Source: Vreelandella olivaria (GTDB lineage: Bacteria; Pseudomonadota; Gammaproteobacteria; Pseudomonadales; Halomonadaceae). From it: a DNA stretch of 64,000 bases. A program made the position numbers and the translations under genes. The notes beneath the pieces are model-generated. The model was not told where the DNA came from, searched no databases, and worked only from the letters and a program-made list of their open reading frames with translations. The DNA lies in contig NZ_JALPZO010000123.1 of NCBI RefSeq assembly GCF_023507745.1, forward strand, positions 1 to 64,000, written 5' to 3'. Positions 33,561 to 42,055 of this stretch are shown here, piece by piece (the first letter of the stretch is position 1; every line of letters begins with the position of its first letter).

Positions 33561-34616
33561 TCATTGCTGCATGAAATCCAACCAACGTCGTTCAGCATCC
33601 TCTCCAGCAGACGACGACCACCACTCGTAAGACATCAGTACCTGACGCTCAGCATTATCAGGAAAACTGGGTAGTTCTCTGGACCGCTCCTCAGATATCT
33701 TGCCAGTGTCAAAGGCAGCGGGATTACCCGGCCCATAATCAATATAAAGCGGCAAATTCGCCTGATATTCAGGATCAATAGCGGCATTAATGAAATCAGT
33801 CGCGGTATCCAGGTTACGCGAGCCCTTGATAATACACAGGTGGGTGTTTTGCAGAATTCCCTCGTTATAGGTGAAATCAGCGCGCGCACCTTCATTCATG
33901 ATGGCGCTCACCCGACCATTCCACATCATCAACATATCGACTTCTCCATCATAGAGAAGCTGGGCAGACTGCCCTCCGGACGTCCACCAGGTAGTGATAT
34001 GCGGCTTGATCTCTTCCAGCTTGTTAAAAGCGCGATCAACATCCAGTGGATAAAGCGCTTCCGGTGCGACGCCATCCGCCAATAACGCCGCCTCCAGGGT
34101 TCCTAACGGGTGATTACGCAATGAACGGTTGCCGGGAAACGCGTCAACATCCCAGAAATCCGCCCAGCTTTGGGGGGGATTATCGTCAAATACCTCAGGG
34201 TTATACGCCAACACGCTGGAATAAAACTCATAGGCAACTGAGTACGGGGTTTTATACTCATCGGGCATGGACTCTGCGTTCGGAACTCGGCTGAAATCAA
34301 GAGGTTCTATCAGGCCTTGATTACCTCCACGAACACAGTTCAGGGGTGGGGTATCGATGACATCCCAGACTGCTTGTCCGGTTGTGCCCTGGGTACGAAT
34401 CATCGGCCAGGCATCAGGCGCACTGTCCTGATGGATGGTAATCCCCAACGCTTCGGCCACGGGGTCTAGAATTGCCGCAGTCTGGGCCTCCTGATAGGCT
34501 CCGCCCTGAGAAACGAAAGTGATCTGACCATTCGCAAGCACCTGATTAATACCCAGCGCACTGACGGCTGTTAATGTGGTTCCAAGAAGGGTTTTGAGAC
34601 GACAGTACTGTTTCAT
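33561..34616 (-). CDS. Binding protein of a polyamine-type ABC importer
   Basis: Periplasmic binding protein of about 351 residues, PotD superfamily. A Sec signal peptide runs to ALGINQVLA-NGQ (near residue 29). It shares WADFWDVDAFPGNR, ALYPLDVDRAFNKLEEIKPHI and nearby blocks with the Tat-exported paralogue at 13736-14845. The ligand is unknown. ATG 34616 follows GAGGAG; the 52 codons open upstream are not credible. It lies directly downstream of an FAD amine oxidoreductase gene, so an amine or amino acid derivative is a reasonable guess. Confidence 0.85.
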   Translation of the reverse strand: MKQYCRLKTLLGTTLTAVSALGINQVLANGQITFVSQGGAYQEAQTAAILDPVAEALGITIHQDSAPDAWPMIRTQGTTGQAVWDVIDTPPLNCVRGGNQGLIEPLDFSRVPNAESMPDEYKTPYSVAYEFYSSVLAYNPEVFDDNPPQSWADFWDVDAFPGNRSLRNHPLGTLEAALLADGVAPEALYPLDVDRAFNKLEEIKPHITTWWTSGGQSAQLLYDGEVDMLMMWNGRVSAIMNEGARADFTYNEGILQNTHLCIIKGSRNLDTATDFINAAIDPEYQANLPLYIDYGPGNPAAFDTGKISEERSRELPSFPDNAERQVLMSYEWWSSSAGEDAERRWLDFMQQ

Positions 34617-34656
34617 TCTGCTTCTCCTCTGCTGTGTCAATTTGATTAGCGCTGTA

Positions 34657-35964
34657 TCAGCGCCCAATGGCATCAAGAAATTGATACCACCCCGCCACCA
34701 CCCGAATGCCAGCTTCGCGCAGAGGGTATAGAGGTACAGGTCTGAAACGTCCCCCCTCAAGCAGAGCCACATCTGGGTTACTACCTAACGCAAAATCAGC
34801 TGCTAATTGGCCCATTAACGTGGACATCGCCACGCCCGCCCCGTTATAGCCAGCAGCAAAGCTGACCCGTTCATTCAGGCGACCAACATGAGGCAATGCA
34901 TCCAGTGTCATGGCCACATGACCAGACCAGCGATAATCAATACGGGTATCAGCCAACTCAGGAAACATCTCCACCATGGCCCGCTGTAAGGCATTAAATG
35001 CCGCCGCTGAATCATGCTTTCCAAAAGCACCACGTCCTCCGAAGACGAAACGACGATCTGCCTTACGGAACCAGCGCATCATGCGGCGTGTTTCACCGTA
35101 ATGCCGGTCATTTACCAACAGTCGTTGTTGCAGTGACTCAGCAAGCGGTTCTGTTGCAATAATGGAGCTGCGGAAGGGAATCACGCGGCGTTTGATCTTT
35201 TGGCTCACCGGGCTGATACCGGAATAGGCGTTGGTCGCCAAAATCAGTTGGTCAGCTTGAATCTTGCCATATGGGGTATATACACAAATCTTGTGGTTAC
35301 GCTGCTCTACACGTAACGCGGGTGTTCGCTCAAAGAGGGTGTCTGGATAACGTTTATTGATCTCCCGAGCCAGGCCACACACAAATTGATATGGCAACAA
35401 CGTACCTACCCCTGGCGATATAACACCACCTACAAAGGAGCGGGAGCCTGTTTCAATAGCGACTTCGTGGGCATCCAGCAAGCGCCCGGCATCCTCACCA
35501 AGCTCCTGACGCATCCAGGCCAGCTCCTCCTTAAGTGCTGCGTAAGCACGGCCGTTATGAGCACAGCGGATACCTCCATTGAGTGTTAACTCAGCCTCGA
35601 CAAGTCCATAGTCGAGGATGAGTTCCTGCACAAATGCCACAGCCTCATGGCTGAGCCGATACATTGCCTTCGCTACCTGAATGCCATGCTCACGGGCCAT
35701 CTGCGAGTATGCAATACGATACTTGGCCGACACGACCCCACCATTACGGCCACTAGCACCCCACCCTATGGTATTGGCTTCAACAACAAGGGGTTGAAGC
35801 CCACGCCTTGCCACGCTATGAGCTGCCGCCAAGCCGGTATAACCACCGCCAATAATAACCACATCCGCTTTTCGATCAGCATCCAGCTGGGGAAAACGTG
35901 TGGCATCTCCAGACATGGCCTTCCAAAGTGTCGCGGTGGCACCTTCGGCTTGCGGCATGTTCAT
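34657..35964 (-). CDS. FAD-dependent amine/amino acid oxidoreductase (DAO family, PuuB-like)
   Basis: Flavoprotein of about 435 residues in the D-amino acid oxidase superfamily. The dinucleotide-binding motif DVVIIGGGYTGLAAA is near residue 40, followed by the SGRNGG segment of this group. The C-terminal FAD contact GYNGAGVAMSTLMG is intact. Relatives oxidise gamma-glutamylputrescine, sarcosine or D-amino acids, releasing hydrogen peroxide or passing electrons on. Co-transcription with a polyamine-type importer favours an amine substrate; no gamma-glutamylputrescine synthetase is nearby. The start ATG 35964 lies one base after the HAD stop and eight bases after GGAGGG. An ATG at 35958 is the alternative. 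Confidence 0.83.
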   Translation of the reverse strand: MNMPQAEGATATLWKAMSGDATRFPQLDADRKADVVIIGGGYTGLAAAHSVARRGLQPLVVEANTIGWGASGRNGGVVSAKYRIAYSQMAREHGIQVAKAMYRLSHEAVAFVQELILDYGLVEAELTLNGGIRCAHNGRAYAALKEELAWMRQELGEDAGRLLDAHEVAIETGSRSFVGGVISPGVGTLLPYQFVCGLAREINKRYPDTLFERTPALRVEQRNHKICVYTPYGKIQADQLILATNAYSGISPVSQKIKRRVIPFRSSIIATEPLAESLQQRLLVNDRHYGETRRMMRWFRKADRRFVFGGRGAFGKHDSAAAFNALQRAMVEMFPELADTRIDYRWSGHVAMTLDALPHVGRLNERVSFAAGYNGAGVAMSTLMGQLAADFALGSNPDVALLEGGRFRPVPLYPLREAGIRVVAGWYQFLDAIGR

Positions 35965-35965
35965 C

Positions 35966-36664
35966 TCAGCTACCCTCCACCGCATCTGCCAGTGCTTTCA
36001 GGGTAGGAAAGTGGAAAGCAGGCTTAACCACTTGTTTTGGTTCAGGAGTACCACCAAAGCCGGGGAGCCCTTGGCGACGTTCAATCCAGCAGGTGGTGTA
36101 ACCCAGCTCCGTGGCAACCCCTATATCGTGATACTGGCTTTGCGCAACATGCAGAATCTCTGAGTACTTATAACCATGGGCGGCTTGTCTGCCCCGGTTG
36201 TAGGCAAAAAACTGTGGGTCTGGTTTCGCAACTCCCGTGTCATCGCAGGTTACACTGTCATCAAACGGCTCCTGGAGCGTATGTGAATAACAGGAAAAGG
36301 CGGTGCGATCGGCATTTGTCATGGCAACCAGCCGGTAGTGCCTGCGAAGCCGCTTGAGTGCAGCCACCGAATCCTCGAATGCTGGCCAGCGGAGTACCGC
36401 CATTTGAAAGGCATCCGCAGAGGCTTTATCAGTTATTAGCGAAAGCTCTTCCGCTAGCGCTAGATAGACATCGGCCATGGCACTGCTCGAACGCCCGGGA
36501 AAGCGCTCACGCCCACGCTTGTAAGCTTCGAAAATGACCGTATCGCTGAGATCCTGGGCCTTACTGCCCCCGATGCGGCGAACACCGTCAAGTACGCCCT
36601 TCTCAAAATCAATCAGTGTGCCTACGACGTCGAACGTCAGCACTTTGAAGCTGGAAAGTTCCAT
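35966..36664 (-). CDS. HAD hydrolase, haloacid dehalogenase type II-like
   Basis: HAD-superfamily protein of 232 residues, related to L-2-haloacid dehalogenases and similar phosphatases. The nucleophile motif is FDVVGTLID (Asp, one subunit residue then Gly-Thr). The Asn of motif II is in MTNADR, the Lys in GVAKPDPQFF, and ILHVAQSQYHDI stands where acidic motif IV would be. Dehalogenase-type members keep this S/Q-rich motif, whereas phosphatases show two acidic residues. AGGAG precedes the ATG. It is sandwiched between the ATPase and oxidoreductase genes, so it likely acts on the imported compound; actual dehalogenation is unproven. Confidence 0.78.
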   Translation of the reverse strand: MELSSFKVLTFDVVGTLIDFEKGVLDGVRRIGGSKAQDLSDTVIFEAYKRGRERFPGRSSSAMADVYLALAEELSLITDKASADAFQMAVLRWPAFEDSVAALKRLRRHYRLVAMTNADRTAFSCYSHTLQEPFDDSVTCDDTGVAKPDPQFFAYNRGRQAAHGYKYSEILHVAQSQYHDIGVATELGYTTCWIERRQGLPGFGGTPEPKQVVKPAFHFPTLKALADAVEGS

Positions 36665-36702
36665 CCGTGCATAACTCCTGTTACGTGCTCTCTAAGGTAG
36701 TG

Positions 36703-37812
36703 TTAAGCGACGTTGGTCGCGGGTTCTCGACAGCCAGTATTGGGCACAATAATGGTGTCTTCTGGATGCAGGGCCACAGTCAGGTTTTCGCCAATAGGTG
36801 GGATTTTCTGATATGCCAGATGATGGCTGGGCTGGCGTAAACTAATCGTGGCCCCATCCTCCATGTCTAAAAATACTCTTATGCTATCCCCCTGATAGAC
36901 GACCTCACGCACCCGACAATGGAGCCGGTTCATATCGGGGTCATGCCGCTCGTCATGGACGAGTAATTTTTCGATCTGGATGGCTAACAGTAAATCTGGG
37001 TGGGTTGGTACAGGCCTGGTTGAGTGAAGAATGACATCCCCAAGTTTTACGCTATAAGTATCAGAGCGAACGACAGGCAGTAGCGTAGAGTCACCGATAA
37101 AGCTAGCAACAAAGGAGTCTTTGGGATCGCTACTCAGTACTTCAGGTGTGTCGATCTGCACCAGTTTGCCATCTTTTAGAATGGCAACCCGGTCACTCAT
37201 GGTCAGCGCTTCACGCTGGTCATGAGTCACATAGATAATGGTGGCTCCAAGTTTGCGATGCAGTTGCCGCAATTCAATCTGCATGGTTTCCCGCAGTTGC
37301 TTGTCCAGTGCAGATAAGGGTTCATCCATGAGAATTAATTTAGGATCAAACACCATCGCCCTGGCCAAAGCGACCCGTTGGCGCTGCCCACCCGATAACT
37401 GGGAAATACCACGATCCTGATATCCCTCAAGTTCAACCATCGCCAGCGCTTTACTTACCCGTTCTGGCCACGTCGCTTTCGGTAAACGACGCGCACGCAG
37501 GGGAAACGCTACATTTTCACCAACACTCATATGAGGAAACAGTGCATAACTCTGAAACACGATCCCTATATTTCGTTTATGGGGAGGCATATAAGTCATG
37601 TCCTGACTACCCACCCATACCGCTCCAGATGTCGGCGTTACAAAACCACCTAATGCTCCAAGTAACGTAGTTTTTCCCGAACCTGATGGCCCTAATAGTG
37701 AAACAAACTCTCCAGGCTCAATATCTAAGGTTATATCGTCAAGCGCCATCGTATTACCATAGCGTTTACTTACTGAACGAATGGAAACCCCGACACTATC
37801 GTTTTTATCCAT
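36703..37812 (-). CDS. ABC importer ATPase, polyamine type (PotA-like)
   Basis: ATPase of 369 residues. Walker A GPSGSGKTT, Q-loop FQSYALFPHMS, signature LSGGQRQRVALARAM, Walker B ILMDEPLSALD, switch histidine VTHDQREAL and a C-terminal TOBE region are present. First gene of the operon ATPase, HAD hydrolase, FAD oxidoreductase, binding protein, two permeases. It is transcribed divergently from the LysR gene at 37920, which likely regulates it through the 107-base spacer. Confidence 0.87.
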   Translation of the reverse strand: MDKNDSVGVSIRSVSKRYGNTMALDDITLDIEPGEFVSLLGPSGSGKTTLLGALGGFVTPTSGAVWVGSQDMTYMPPHKRNIGIVFQSYALFPHMSVGENVAFPLRARRLPKATWPERVSKALAMVELEGYQDRGISQLSGGQRQRVALARAMVFDPKLILMDEPLSALDKQLRETMQIELRQLHRKLGATIIYVTHDQREALTMSDRVAILKDGKLVQIDTPEVLSSDPKDSFVASFIGDSTLLPVVRSDTYSVKLGDVILHSTRPVPTHPDLLLAIQIEKLLVHDERHDPDMNRLHCRVREVVYQGDSIRVFLDMEDGATISLRQPSHHLAYQKIPPIGENLTVALHPEDTIIVPNTGCREPATNVA

Positions 37813-37919
37813 AAGATTTCTCGCCTTATTATTTCCATGCCGTTATTTACGATTCAGTACAACAGAAGCTTTACAACACAGCAATTGCGAAATTCTTGGA
37901 TCTGACATAACTTAAAGTT

Positions 37920-38873
37920 ATGCCAAAACTACGTCGTCAACTGCCCAGCGCTAATGCTCTCTTCGTTTTCGAAGCGGCTGCCCGCTGTGGTAATTTCACT
38001 AAAGCCGCCGCCGAGCTGGGTGTTACCCAGCCGGCGGTCAGCCGTATGTTGTCGCAGCTGGAAGAGTATTTAGAAGCCAAACTGTTCTTGCGAACCCCCA
38101 GTGGTACTGTGCTGACAGAAAACGGTGAGATCCTTTACCAGGGAGTGACGGATGGCTTTCGTCATATTGAAGCCTCCATTCAGGAAATACGTGCTCGCAG
38201 AACAGGCATGGAAACCGTAACGCTGTCGGTTTCCACGGCGTTTACTACCCATTGGCTGATGCCAAAAATGCACCGCTTACATGCACAATTTCCCTCTCTG
38301 GATCTACGCTTCCAGTTAATTTCAGGATCAGTTAAAGGCTCAGTGGAAGATGTTGATTTAGGAGTACGCTTTGTATCAGGTGAAGATCTTCATCACCAGG
38401 CAACACTTGTTTTACCAGAAACACTATTGCCAGTGTGCAGCCCCACTTATTTCAAAGACATTCTAAGCAGCTCTAAAAACTCACATGAAAACACCTTAAT
38501 TGGCCTTAGCGACAGTCAGGTGGATTGGTTTAAACACTTTCCGAATCTACAGAATGAAACGCGGTCAGATGCTCACTCACTGATATTTTCAGATTACGCT
38601 GTAGTATTACAGGCTGCTTTACTCGGCCAAGGTATCGCCATGGGGTGGCTAAATGTGGTTTGCCACTGGCTGAACAGCGGCTCTTTGGTTCCTGCCGCCT
38701 TCCCTGCAGTCACTACTGGGCGGCTCTGCCACCTGATTCATACGCGTAAAAAACCTCTCAGCTCAGCGGCTGGCGAAGTGCGTGACTGGATTGTCGAAGA
38801 AACCCGGCAGGATATCGATAAAGTTACCAAACACTACCCAGAATTAAATATAGAGCACCTAATTCGAGCATAA
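37920..38873 (+). CDS. LysR-family regulator (GcvA type), TTG start
   Basis: LysR regulator of 317 residues: winged helix-turn-helix (SANALFVFEAAARCGNFTKAA, then GVTQPAVSRMLSQLEEYL) and effector domain. The start that gives the family's usual N-terminus is a TTG at 37920, with no good ribosome binding site, so expression should be low. An inverted repeat, ACTT-A-AAGT, overlaps the region just upstream and may be an autoregulatory site. It is divergent from the importer/oxidoreductase operon, its probable target. Confidence 0.82.
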   Translation: MPKLRRQLPSANALFVFEAAARCGNFTKAAAELGVTQPAVSRMLSQLEEYLEAKLFLRTPSGTVLTENGEILYQGVTDGFRHIEASIQEIRARRTGMETVTLSVSTAFTTHWLMPKMHRLHAQFPSLDLRFQLISGSVKGSVEDVDLGVRFVSGEDLHHQATLVLPETLLPVCSPTYFKDILSSSKNSHENTLIGLSDSQVDWFKHFPNLQNETRSDAHSLIFSDYAVVLQAALLGQGIAMGWLNVVCHWLNSGSLVPAAFPAVTTGRLCHLIHTRKKPLSSAAGEVRDWIVEETRQDIDKVTKHYPELNIEHLIRA

Positions 38874-38985
38874 TAACCGCTGGCCTGATTTTATTTTATT
38901 GAGCACTTACAGAGTTTAATAAAGTTACTAAAAACTATTTTCAGCATTATGTTTTAAAACTCCATAACACCTGTACTATAGCGAT

Positions 38986-40023
38986 TTAAACAGCACCAAG
39001 AGTAGGCTTACGCCCCTGGCAGTGTGCCCCCCTGGCAATGGCAGCGGCATCAAACACACCGGTATCCAATATCCAGGCAGTCACGAGTTCAGCAGGCGTA
39101 ACATCAAACGCAGGGTTCCAAACGGGCGCGTTCTCTGGCGCCCACATCACCTTACCAAACGCCCCGGCAGCACCGTGTATTTCAGCAGCATCGCGCTGTT
39201 CAATGGGAATATCCCCGCCGGTGACACACTCTGGGTCTACCGTGGTGTAAGGCGCCACCACATAAAAAGGGATCTGGTGGTAATGGGCCACCACTGCAAG
39301 CATGTAGGTGCCCACCTTGTTGGCAAAATCACCGTTGGCGCAGATACGGTCGGCACCCACCATGACTTTATCCACCTTGCCTGCCGCCATCAGGCTTGCC
39401 GCCATACTGTCGGCTATCAGTTGGTAGGAAATGCCCAGATCTGCCATTTCCCAGGCGGTTAAGCGGCCGCCTTGCAATAACGGGCGGGTTTCATCTACAT
39501 ACACGTGTAGATCAACGCCACGCTGCCGGGCCACCGCCAACGCGCCAATCGCGGTACCTACCCCCGCGGTAGCCAGCGCGCCGGTGTTGCAATGGGTGAG
39601 CACACGGTCTCCCGGTTTCAATAGGTCAGCGCCTCGCTCGGCCATGCGCTGGCACAGCGCGCGGTCCTCTTCAAACAGCGCCGCTGCACGCTCGCCCAGG
39701 GCGTTGGCACCCTCTTCAAAGCAAGCTTCCATCGCATCCAGGCAGTACATTAGATTTACGGCTGTCGGGCGCGTAGCACGTAAGCGATCGCTCACCAGCT
39801 GCCAATCTTCATTAGGGTGGCGCGCGGCATACTGCGCCAGCACAAACGCAGCACTCAGGCCAATCAATGGTGCACCACGAATCGCCAGATCTTTTACTGC
39901 ACTCTGCCACGCCCAAGGAGAGTCACAGCGCACCCACTGCTCCGTTTGCGGCAGTTGGGTTTGATCCAAGTACTCAAGATGGTCGGCATAGACCCGCAAA
40001 CTGCGTGATTGTAGATGAGGCAT
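38986..40023 (-). CDS. mtnA: S-methyl-5-thioribose-1-phosphate isomerase
   Basis: Cytoplasmic aldose-ketose isomerase of about 345 residues, third step of methionine salvage: 5-methylthioribose-1-phosphate to 5-methylthioribulose-1-phosphate. The substrate loop RGAPLIG, the active-site cysteine in THCNTGALATAG and the catalytic aspartate in GADRICANGDFANKVGTY are all present. ATG 40023 follows AAGGAG; an open stretch of 62 more codons upstream lacks any sign of being translated. It is divergent from mtnB with 122 bases between them. The salvage genes mtnN/mtnP and the transaminase mtnE are not in this window. Confidence 0.95.
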   Translation of the reverse strand: MPHLQSRSLRVYADHLEYLDQTQLPQTEQWVRCDSPWAWQSAVKDLAIRGAPLIGLSAAFVLAQYAARHPNEDWQLVSDRLRATRPTAVNLMYCLDAMEACFEEGANALGERAAALFEEDRALCQRMAERGADLLKPGDRVLTHCNTGALATAGVGTAIGALAVARQRGVDLHVYVDETRPLLQGGRLTAWEMADLGISYQLIADSMAASLMAAGKVDKVMVGADRICANGDFANKVGTYMLAVVAHYHQIPFYVVAPYTTVDPECVTGGDIPIEQRDAAEIHGAAGAFGKVMWAPENAPVWNPAFDVTPAELVTAWILDTGVFDAAAIARGAHCQGRKPTLGAV

Positions 40024-40145
40024 CAATGGACTCCTTACGCACCTGGGCAGCTTCACTATAGAGGTAGTTTCACAACAGCGCGGCTTATCAGGCGCAAAGC
40101 TTATCATATAGAATGGCTGCCACCAGAAGAGGCGACGCTGATCCG

Positions 40146-40736
40146 ATGATGACTCTACAAACTGAACTGCTGGCCGCGATTTCCTGGGCGGCGCAGCGGG
40201 GCTGGACACCCGCCACTGGCGGTAACTTTTCCTCTCGTACCGAAGCTGGCTATTTGGTCACCGCCTCTGGCCGGGATAAAACCCGCATTCAGGCGGATGA
40301 CCTGTTGCTGTGTGACCTGGATGGCAAGGTGCTTGAAGGCAACGGCAAGCCTAGCGCGGAAAGCGATCTTCACGCCGCGCTTTATCGGCTAGACCCGACC
40401 ATTAACTGCGTGCTACACACTCACACCGTGGCCAGCACGGTGCTGTCGCGGCGCTTTCCAGAGGGCATTGAGCTAAGCGGCTTTGAAATGCAAAAAGCGC
40501 TGGCGGGTAACGTCACTCACGACGCTACCATCCATTTGCCTGTGGTGCCCAATTCCCAAGATATGAAGGAGTTAGCCGAACACGTTCATCGAGGCTGGCC
40601 GATGCCCTGGGGCTTTTTGGTCGCGGGGCATGGTATTTACGCGCTGGGCGACAGTATTGCCAGTTGCCGCCGTCACCTGGAAGCTATTGAGTTTTTACTT
40701 GCCTGTGTACTGGAAGAGAGTCGGTGGTCTAAATGA
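40146..40736 (+). CDS. mtnB: Methylthioribulose-1-phosphate dehydratase
   Basis: Zinc-dependent dehydratase of about 196 residues with the class II aldolase fold, converting methylthioribulose-1-phosphate to 2,3-diketo-5-methylthiopentyl-1-phosphate. The N-terminal ATGGNFSSR segment and the metal ligands in LHTHTVAST and AGHGIYALG are clear. Two ATGs start the gene at 40146; the open frame extends 11 codons further without a better site. Its end overlaps mtnC by 4 bases. Confidence 0.94.
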   Translation: MMTLQTELLAAISWAAQRGWTPATGGNFSSRTEAGYLVTASGRDKTRIQADDLLLCDLDGKVLEGNGKPSAESDLHAALYRLDPTINCVLHTHTVASTVLSRRFPEGIELSGFEMQKALAGNVTHDATIHLPVVPNSQDMKELAEHVHRGWPMPWGFLVAGHGIYALGDSIASCRRHLEAIEFLLACVLEESRWSK

Positions 40737-41419
40737 GTAACCCAACTGTTCGCGCCATTGTGACAGATATCGAAGGTACCACCACGGATATCAACTTCGT
40801 GCATAAGGTGTTGTTTCCTTACGCCCATAGCAAGCTGCCTGATTTTCTGCGCGCCAATGCCAGCACCCCAGCCGTTGCCGAACAGCTTAACGCCGTGCGC
40901 CATGCAATGGGTTCGCCTGATGCCGCACTGGATGTGGTGATTGATCAATTGCTGCACTGGATTGAGACCGATCAAAAGGTGACGCCACTAAAAGCCTTGC
41001 AGGGCATGGTATGGGCCGATGGCTACCAGCGCGGGGACTTTACCGGCCATCTCTATGACGATGTGGCGCCCGTCCTGCGCCAGTGGAAAGCGTCAGGCAA
41101 AGCACTTTATGTGTATTCATCGGGCTCCGTACAGGCACAGAAACTGCTGTTCGGGCACAGCGATGAGGGCGACCTGACTCCGCTGTTTAGCGGCTACTTC
41201 GACACCCACATTGGTCATAAACGTGACGCCACCTCCTACCAGCGCATCATCGCAGCACTTGACCTATCCCCGGATGCGGTGCTGTTCTTATCCGATGTGG
41301 AGGAAGAGTTGGATGCCGCCAGCCAGGCGGGTATGCAAACCCTGCAGTTGGTACGCGAAGGCACTCAGGCAGGCACTACCCATGCTTGTGTGACCCGCTT
41401 TGATGAGATTGTCCTGTAA
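40733..41419 (+). CDS. mtnC: Acireductone synthase (enolase-phosphatase E1)
   Basis: HAD-superfamily bifunctional enolase/phosphatase of 228 residues, making the acireductone from the diketo phosphate. The nucleophile motif is TDIEGTTTDI, the serine motif YVYSSGS, and the acidic motif LFLSDVEEELDAA. Its length is normal. It overlaps mtnB by 4 bases and precedes mtnD by 36. Confidence 0.95.
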   Translation: MSNPTVRAIVTDIEGTTTDINFVHKVLFPYAHSKLPDFLRANASTPAVAEQLNAVRHAMGSPDAALDVVIDQLLHWIETDQKVTPLKALQGMVWADGYQRGDFTGHLYDDVAPVLRQWKASGKALYVYSSGSVQAQKLLFGHSDEGDLTPLFSGYFDTHIGHKRDATSYQRIIAALDLSPDAVLFLSDVEEELDAASQAGMQTLQLVREGTQAGTTHACVTRFDEIVL

Positions 41420-41455
41420 CGTTTCGGTCAGTCACCTTCAACAAGGAGAGTCTAG

Positions 41456-42004
41456 ATGTCACAACTGAAAATATTTGCTGATCAAAACCCGAATGATGCC
41501 CTCGTCAACACCACCGATGGCGAGCAGATTGCCGCCGAACTGAACCGTGTGGGCGTGGTTTTCGAACGCTGGGCAACCCCTGGGGAAATTGCCGACGAGG
41601 CGACCCAGGAAGAGATTTTGGCGCTCTATCAGGGCGACATCGACCGTGTGAAAGCCAAAGGAGGCTATCAGACCGTTGATGTGCTGCATATGGTGCCCAC
41701 GCACCCGGATAAGGATGCGATGCGCCAAAAGTTTCTCAACGAGCACCGCCATCACGAAGACGAAGTACGCTTTTTTGTAAAAGGCCAGGGGCTGTTCTGT
41801 CTGCATATTGATGACAAGGTGTATCAGGTATTGTGCACCCGTAATGACCTGATCAGCGTACCGGCCAATACTCCCCATTGGTTCGATATGGGCCCTGAAC
41901 CTGAATTCACTGCGCTGCGCTTCTTCGACAACGTGGAAGGTTGGGTGCCACACTGGACCGAAAGCGATATCGCCGGGAAGTTTGATCGCCTGGATCAGCT
42001 GTAA
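41456..42004 (+). CDS. mtnD: Acireductone dioxygenase
   Basis: Cupin metalloenzyme of 182 residues. With Fe(II) it converts acireductone to the 2-oxo acid precursor of methionine plus formate. Metal ligands appear in EHRHHEDEVR and in PANTPHWF. AAGGAGAG precedes the ATG. Last gene of the mtnBCD operon, convergent with mtnK; a hairpin follows 14 bases after the stop. Confidence 0.94.
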   Translation: MSQLKIFADQNPNDALVNTTDGEQIAAELNRVGVVFERWATPGEIADEATQEEILALYQGDIDRVKAKGGYQTVDVLHMVPTHPDKDAMRQKFLNEHRHHEDEVRFFVKGQGLFCLHIDDKVYQVLCTRNDLISVPANTPHWFDMGPEPEFTALRFFDNVEGWVPHWTESDIAGKFDRLDQL

Positions 42005-42018
42005 ATACAGCAAGTAAA

Positions 42019-42045
42019 CGGCCGCGGGTTCAATTCCCGCGACCG
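42019..42045. terminator. Bidirectional hairpin resembling a tRNA T-arm, between mtnD and mtnK
   Basis: CGG-C-CGCGGG pairs with CCCGCG-A-CCG around the seven-base loop TTCAATT. The core GCGGG-TTCAATT-CCCGC fits the T-arm consensus GGTTCRANYCC of a tRNA. No other tRNA arm or CCA end surrounds it, so it is not a tRNA gene. It could end transcription from both sides, although no T-run follows. Confidence 0.5.
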
Positions 42046-42055
42046 GTGGCATCGC

